58,000 nucleotides of DNA, taken from contig CM043966.1 in NCBI GenBank assembly GCA_014529385.2, positions 140,358,211 to 140,416,210 of the forward strand, read 5' to 3'. The notes beneath the pieces are model-generated. The model did not search any database and had not been told where the DNA came from. It was given only the letters and a program-made list of their open reading frames with translations. The DNA is from Adiantum capillus-veneris (lineage: Eukaryota; Streptophyta; Polypodiopsida; Polypodiales; Pteridaceae). A program made the position numbers and the translations under genes. This document shows, piece after piece, positions 55,515 through 58,000 of the stretch; positions within the stretch are counted from its first letter, which is position 1; every line of letters begins with the position of its first letter.

Positions 55515-56618
55515 TCCTTCAACTTGGCCATAAAAAAAGCCTTCAACAACCTTCCCTCCTCTAACAATTTTGTTATGCCACTTATCCTTTTGTGCTTTCA
55601 CAGTTTGGTACAACACTTCTGTGCATTTGATAATGTAGAAGTCTTCGTTTTCCTCAGCTGCTTTTACTGCAAAATTATCCCCTATGGACAGCATGCCCCT
55701 TAACATTTCAGGGCATCCTTCATATAGTGGCAGGTTGGACACTTGGCTCATCGGAATCGATGTTGAATCTCCACCCTCCTCCTCGTCATCTGATTCGTCA
55801 TCCCTAATTGTATCCCCGGACTCTGGCAAGGGTTTGATGCAAACATATTTCCATTCTTCAATGTGCATTCTGTTCCTGCATCTTCTCCACAACCCACGCA
55901 TACACAGATCACAAAAGCATGAAAGTGATCGAAAGCGTATGGTGGTGTGGTTGTCCTGTGAATAACCATCAGCACAATGAAATGAGCGGGAGCCAACGAT
56001 GCGCTCACAGTCCCATTGCAGATTGCGCTGCACTTCATTCGCTCCAATAAGACAAAAGACTCTTTGCGTATTACACCTCTGAGACTGTTCTCTTGGCTGA
56101 AAAGTTGCTTTCAAAAAGTTGACAACATTGGCTGCACACTTCATACGCCAGCCATCTGGTTTCAATTCCTCATGCGTCAAAGTTCTCTTGATGACTGCCC
56201 CTGCCCCATCATGTTCACCTTTTCCATGGCCAGATACAGAGAAGTTATGCATCATGTGCAAGCCTATCATTTGATAGTACCTGGCCACAAAATAGTAAGG
56301 TCTACGGGCCTTGAATTGTGAAGTAGCACCATCTGACCAAACCCAATGTTTTTGTAGAGAATGTCCTCGTTCTTTCAGCCACTTGTCATGCAGCAAGAAA
56401 CAATGTTGTACAAACAATGTGTCATGCTGCTTGTCATCCGATATGTAGAAGTGTAGCGTCTTTTGTGTACCACCTGCTGCATTTCTTAAATAAGTGATGT
56501 GCACAAGTATTGTGACTTGGGTAGACCACCAATGCATTGACTGAATTTCATTCTGAACTTTAAAGGAATAATTCTCCGCAAAGTCAATAACAGATACTAC
56601 AACGTTGCTAGGAAAATT

Positions 56619-56621
56619 TTA
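56619..56621 (-). other. In-frame TAA, transposase codon 208
   Basis: Separates the Cys-rich N-terminal part from the catalytic core. The frame resumes at once with NFPSNVVVSVIDFAENY. TAA is one C-to-T step from CAA (Gln). Confidence 0.75.
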
Positions 56622-57299
56622 CAAACAGCCCTTGAATTGTTGGGCTTGCCAACGGAAGACAAAGTTGTGCCTGATGAAGCCTATCAGATGGGCTGAAAAT
56701 AGGCTAAGAAAAGTCCCACTTTTCATCCGTTGCACAATCAAGTCCTTTCTCTTCTTCTCACTCCCACCTTCGTGCACGTGTCCTGTTCCAACCTCCATGA
56801 AAACCTTCACAGAAACCTCCTTGCTATCCTCTGCTATCTCATCGGGACAAAATGTCAATCTCCGTACTCCACATTGTGAGCAGTCCCCCATCCAGCATTT
56901 CTTTGCATGGTATTCACAATTTGGAGGCTTTGGGCACATGATGGATTCCCACATAACGGTGATGTGCTGACACACTGCTTGGTTTGCAAAACACGTTCCT
57001 CTCTCATCACCTCTGCAACAAACGGAGCAAGTGCAAAGGTGACCTTTCCCGTGGTGCCCGAACTTGTTCTGTCGCATTTGATTAAGGGCCTCTTTGAAAT
57101 AGAGCATCTGCACATGAACCACACAGCAGCAAGTATTTCTGTCCTTCAACTTCCGTACAAAGTATGGCTTCAATGCCTCGAAGCATCTAAGAGACACTAC
57201 CACTATTGGGTGAGCCTTCTTGAATCTTTGGTACAGCTCAACCTATGGCACAAAAACAAAACGATTCAGAAAAAAACCAACATCATGGTACTGGTAAAA

Positions 57300-57480
57300 T
57301 TTCACTACTACAGTAGTGCCAAAATTGGCTTTCGATAGTTCCAAATATGGTACTATAATAGTGGACAGACGTGCACCCAAGTTCAACAGTACCCAAAAGT
57401 ACCAAATTTGGTACTGTAATAGTGGACAGACATGCACCCAAGTTCAACAGTACCAAAAAGTTCCAAATATGGTATCGTAG
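57300..57480 (-). repeat. Two copies of the ~62-bp GTACC unit in the transposase intron
   Basis: The block ATAGTGGACAGACGTGCACCC.AAGTTCAACAGTACC is repeated, the same unit as in both inverted-repeat arms and in the right-arm orientation. It includes one perfect GTACCAAATTTGGTAC at 57399-57414. Confidence 0.9.
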
Positions 57481-58000
57481 ATTTGGTACTGTCGGTAGGC
57501 TTTGGTACTCTATAGATATTATTTGGTACTCTACATATAGGCTTTGGTACTATCAGAAATGTGGGGTACCCTGTAAATATACTTTGGTCCTATAGTGGTA
57601 GGCTTTGGTACTCTACAAATAGGATCTGGTACTCTTTAGAGAGGATTTGGTACTCTACAGATAGTCTTTGGTGGTATCCGATGAGTTTGGTACTCTACAT
57701 ATAGGCTTTGGTACTATCAGAAGTGTGGGGTACCGTGTAAATAGACTTTGGTCCTATAGTGGTAGGCTTTGGTACTCTACAAATAGGATCTGGTACTCTT
57801 CAGAGCGGATTTGGTACTCTACAGATAGTCTTTGGTGGTATCCGATGAGTTTGGTACTCTGTAAATAGACTTTGGTTCTCTATACAAAGGCATTGGTACT
57901 GGATAAATAGGTTTTGGTACTCTGTCGAGAGGATTTGAAACTCTATGGATAGGCTTTGGCACTCGATCGCTAGGATTTGGTACTCGATATACCGGATTTG
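57481..58000. repeat. GGTACTCTA tandem array with 164-bp higher-order period
   Basis: Short units of about 25 bases (TTTGGTACTCTACAAATAGG and variants) are organised into two nearly identical 164-bp blocks at 57541-57704 and 57705-57868. More diverged units continue to the window edge. It lies upstream of the transposase exon (minus strand), probably in its intron. Confidence 0.9.

Larger units (their letters stand above)
55284..57242 (-). pseudogene. DDE-like transposase (DFAENY / SDG / GHGKG family), last exon
   Basis: One minus-strand frame of 653 codons from a splice acceptor (CCATAG|GTTGAG) to a stop at 55284, interrupted by TAA at codons 208 and 577. Residues 1-40 begin VELYQRFKKAHP and read LRCFEALKPYFV. 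Residues 45-120 are Cys/His-rich (LCTCSVCC, CEYHAKKCWMGDCSQC), probably zinc-binding. The core has VIDFAENYSF (Asp220), QNEIQSMHWWSTQVT, WSDGATSQFK (Asp304) and FSVSGHGKGEHDGAG (Glu343/Asp345). This signature recurs in repetitive proteins of many eukaryotes, and I infer an RNase H-fold DDE transposase with Asp220, Asp304 and Glu343 or Asp345 as catalytic candidates. A second Cys cluster (CFCDLCMRGLWRRC) and an acidic tail follow. Upstream exons lie beyond the GGTAC array at the right edge or outside the window. The two stops make this copy nonfunctional unless they are bypassed. Confidence 0.7.

Noticed and set aside
55684-57338. Plus-strand ORFs of 93-143 codons in the transposase region
   Set aside because: Antisense to a 653-codon frame with clear conserved motifs.

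Overview
This is nuclear DNA of a land plant with a large, repeat-rich genome. It contains Ty3/gypsy-type retrotransposons, including a chromovirus with an integrase chromodomain, initiator-Met and Asp-type primer-binding sites, GT-AG introns and long (CT)n/(GT)n microsatellites. I see no bacterial-style operons, rRNA, tRNA or CRISPR array. The species cannot be named from the sequence; a non-angiosperm with a big genome (fern, lycophyte or bryophyte) is only an impression.

Region 1 (1-29.8 kb) is a nest of broken LTR retrotransposons. A plus-strand element ends at the left with an LTR (1069-1698) inserted into the integrase of a minus-strand gypsy element (element 1). Element 1 pol runs 6075 to 1699. 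It appears to be split from its own gag (about 25.3 to 22.8 kb) by a 16.8-kb element A, whose two ~990-bp LTRs lie at 6076-7070 and 21843-22832. Inside element A lie a plus-strand gag-protease (element 3, 8.25-11.12 kb), a close relative of element 1 (element 2, 15.1 to 11.1 kb), and a minus-strand chromovirus (19.26 to 16.5 kb) with a ~350-bp insertion in its integrase. Element 4 (29.8 to 25.4 kb) is another minus-strand gypsy copy, with internal deletions that removed RNase H and the integrase core.

Region 2 (29.8-49.5 kb) has almost no coding sequence. Its best-defined feature is a complete non-autonomous LTR element (32212-37385). It has two 165-bp LTRs, a TSD CTATT, an initiator-Met PBS and a polypurine tract, but no recognisable gag or pol. 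The rest holds short tandem duplications, a pair of 263-bp direct repeats 1.6 kb apart, an A-rich degenerate array and microsatellites.

Region 3 (49.5-58 kb) is the most unusual part: a compact group of intron-containing genes. A plus-strand five-exon gene (49553-53393) encodes a coiled-coil/RING-H2 protein with an acidic tail. A plus-strand two-exon gene (53848-54619) encodes an FCP1/NIF-like HAD phosphatase. A minus-strand gene (57242-55284) encodes a protein with the DFAENY / SDG..QF / GHGKG..DG signature, which I read as a DDE-like transposase. The phosphatase sits between two ~240-300-bp inverted repeats. A 16-bp palindrome GTACCAAATTTGGTAC and GGTAC-rich tandem arrays recur in the introns and flanks of all these genes and were not noticed elsewhere. 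Three in-frame stops interrupt the two larger genes, each one C-to-T change from a sense codon. My reading is a multi-gene DNA transposon, or the interior of one, that carries RING and phosphatase cargo and is decaying by C-to-T mutation. Its outer ends are not visible: the right side runs off the window.
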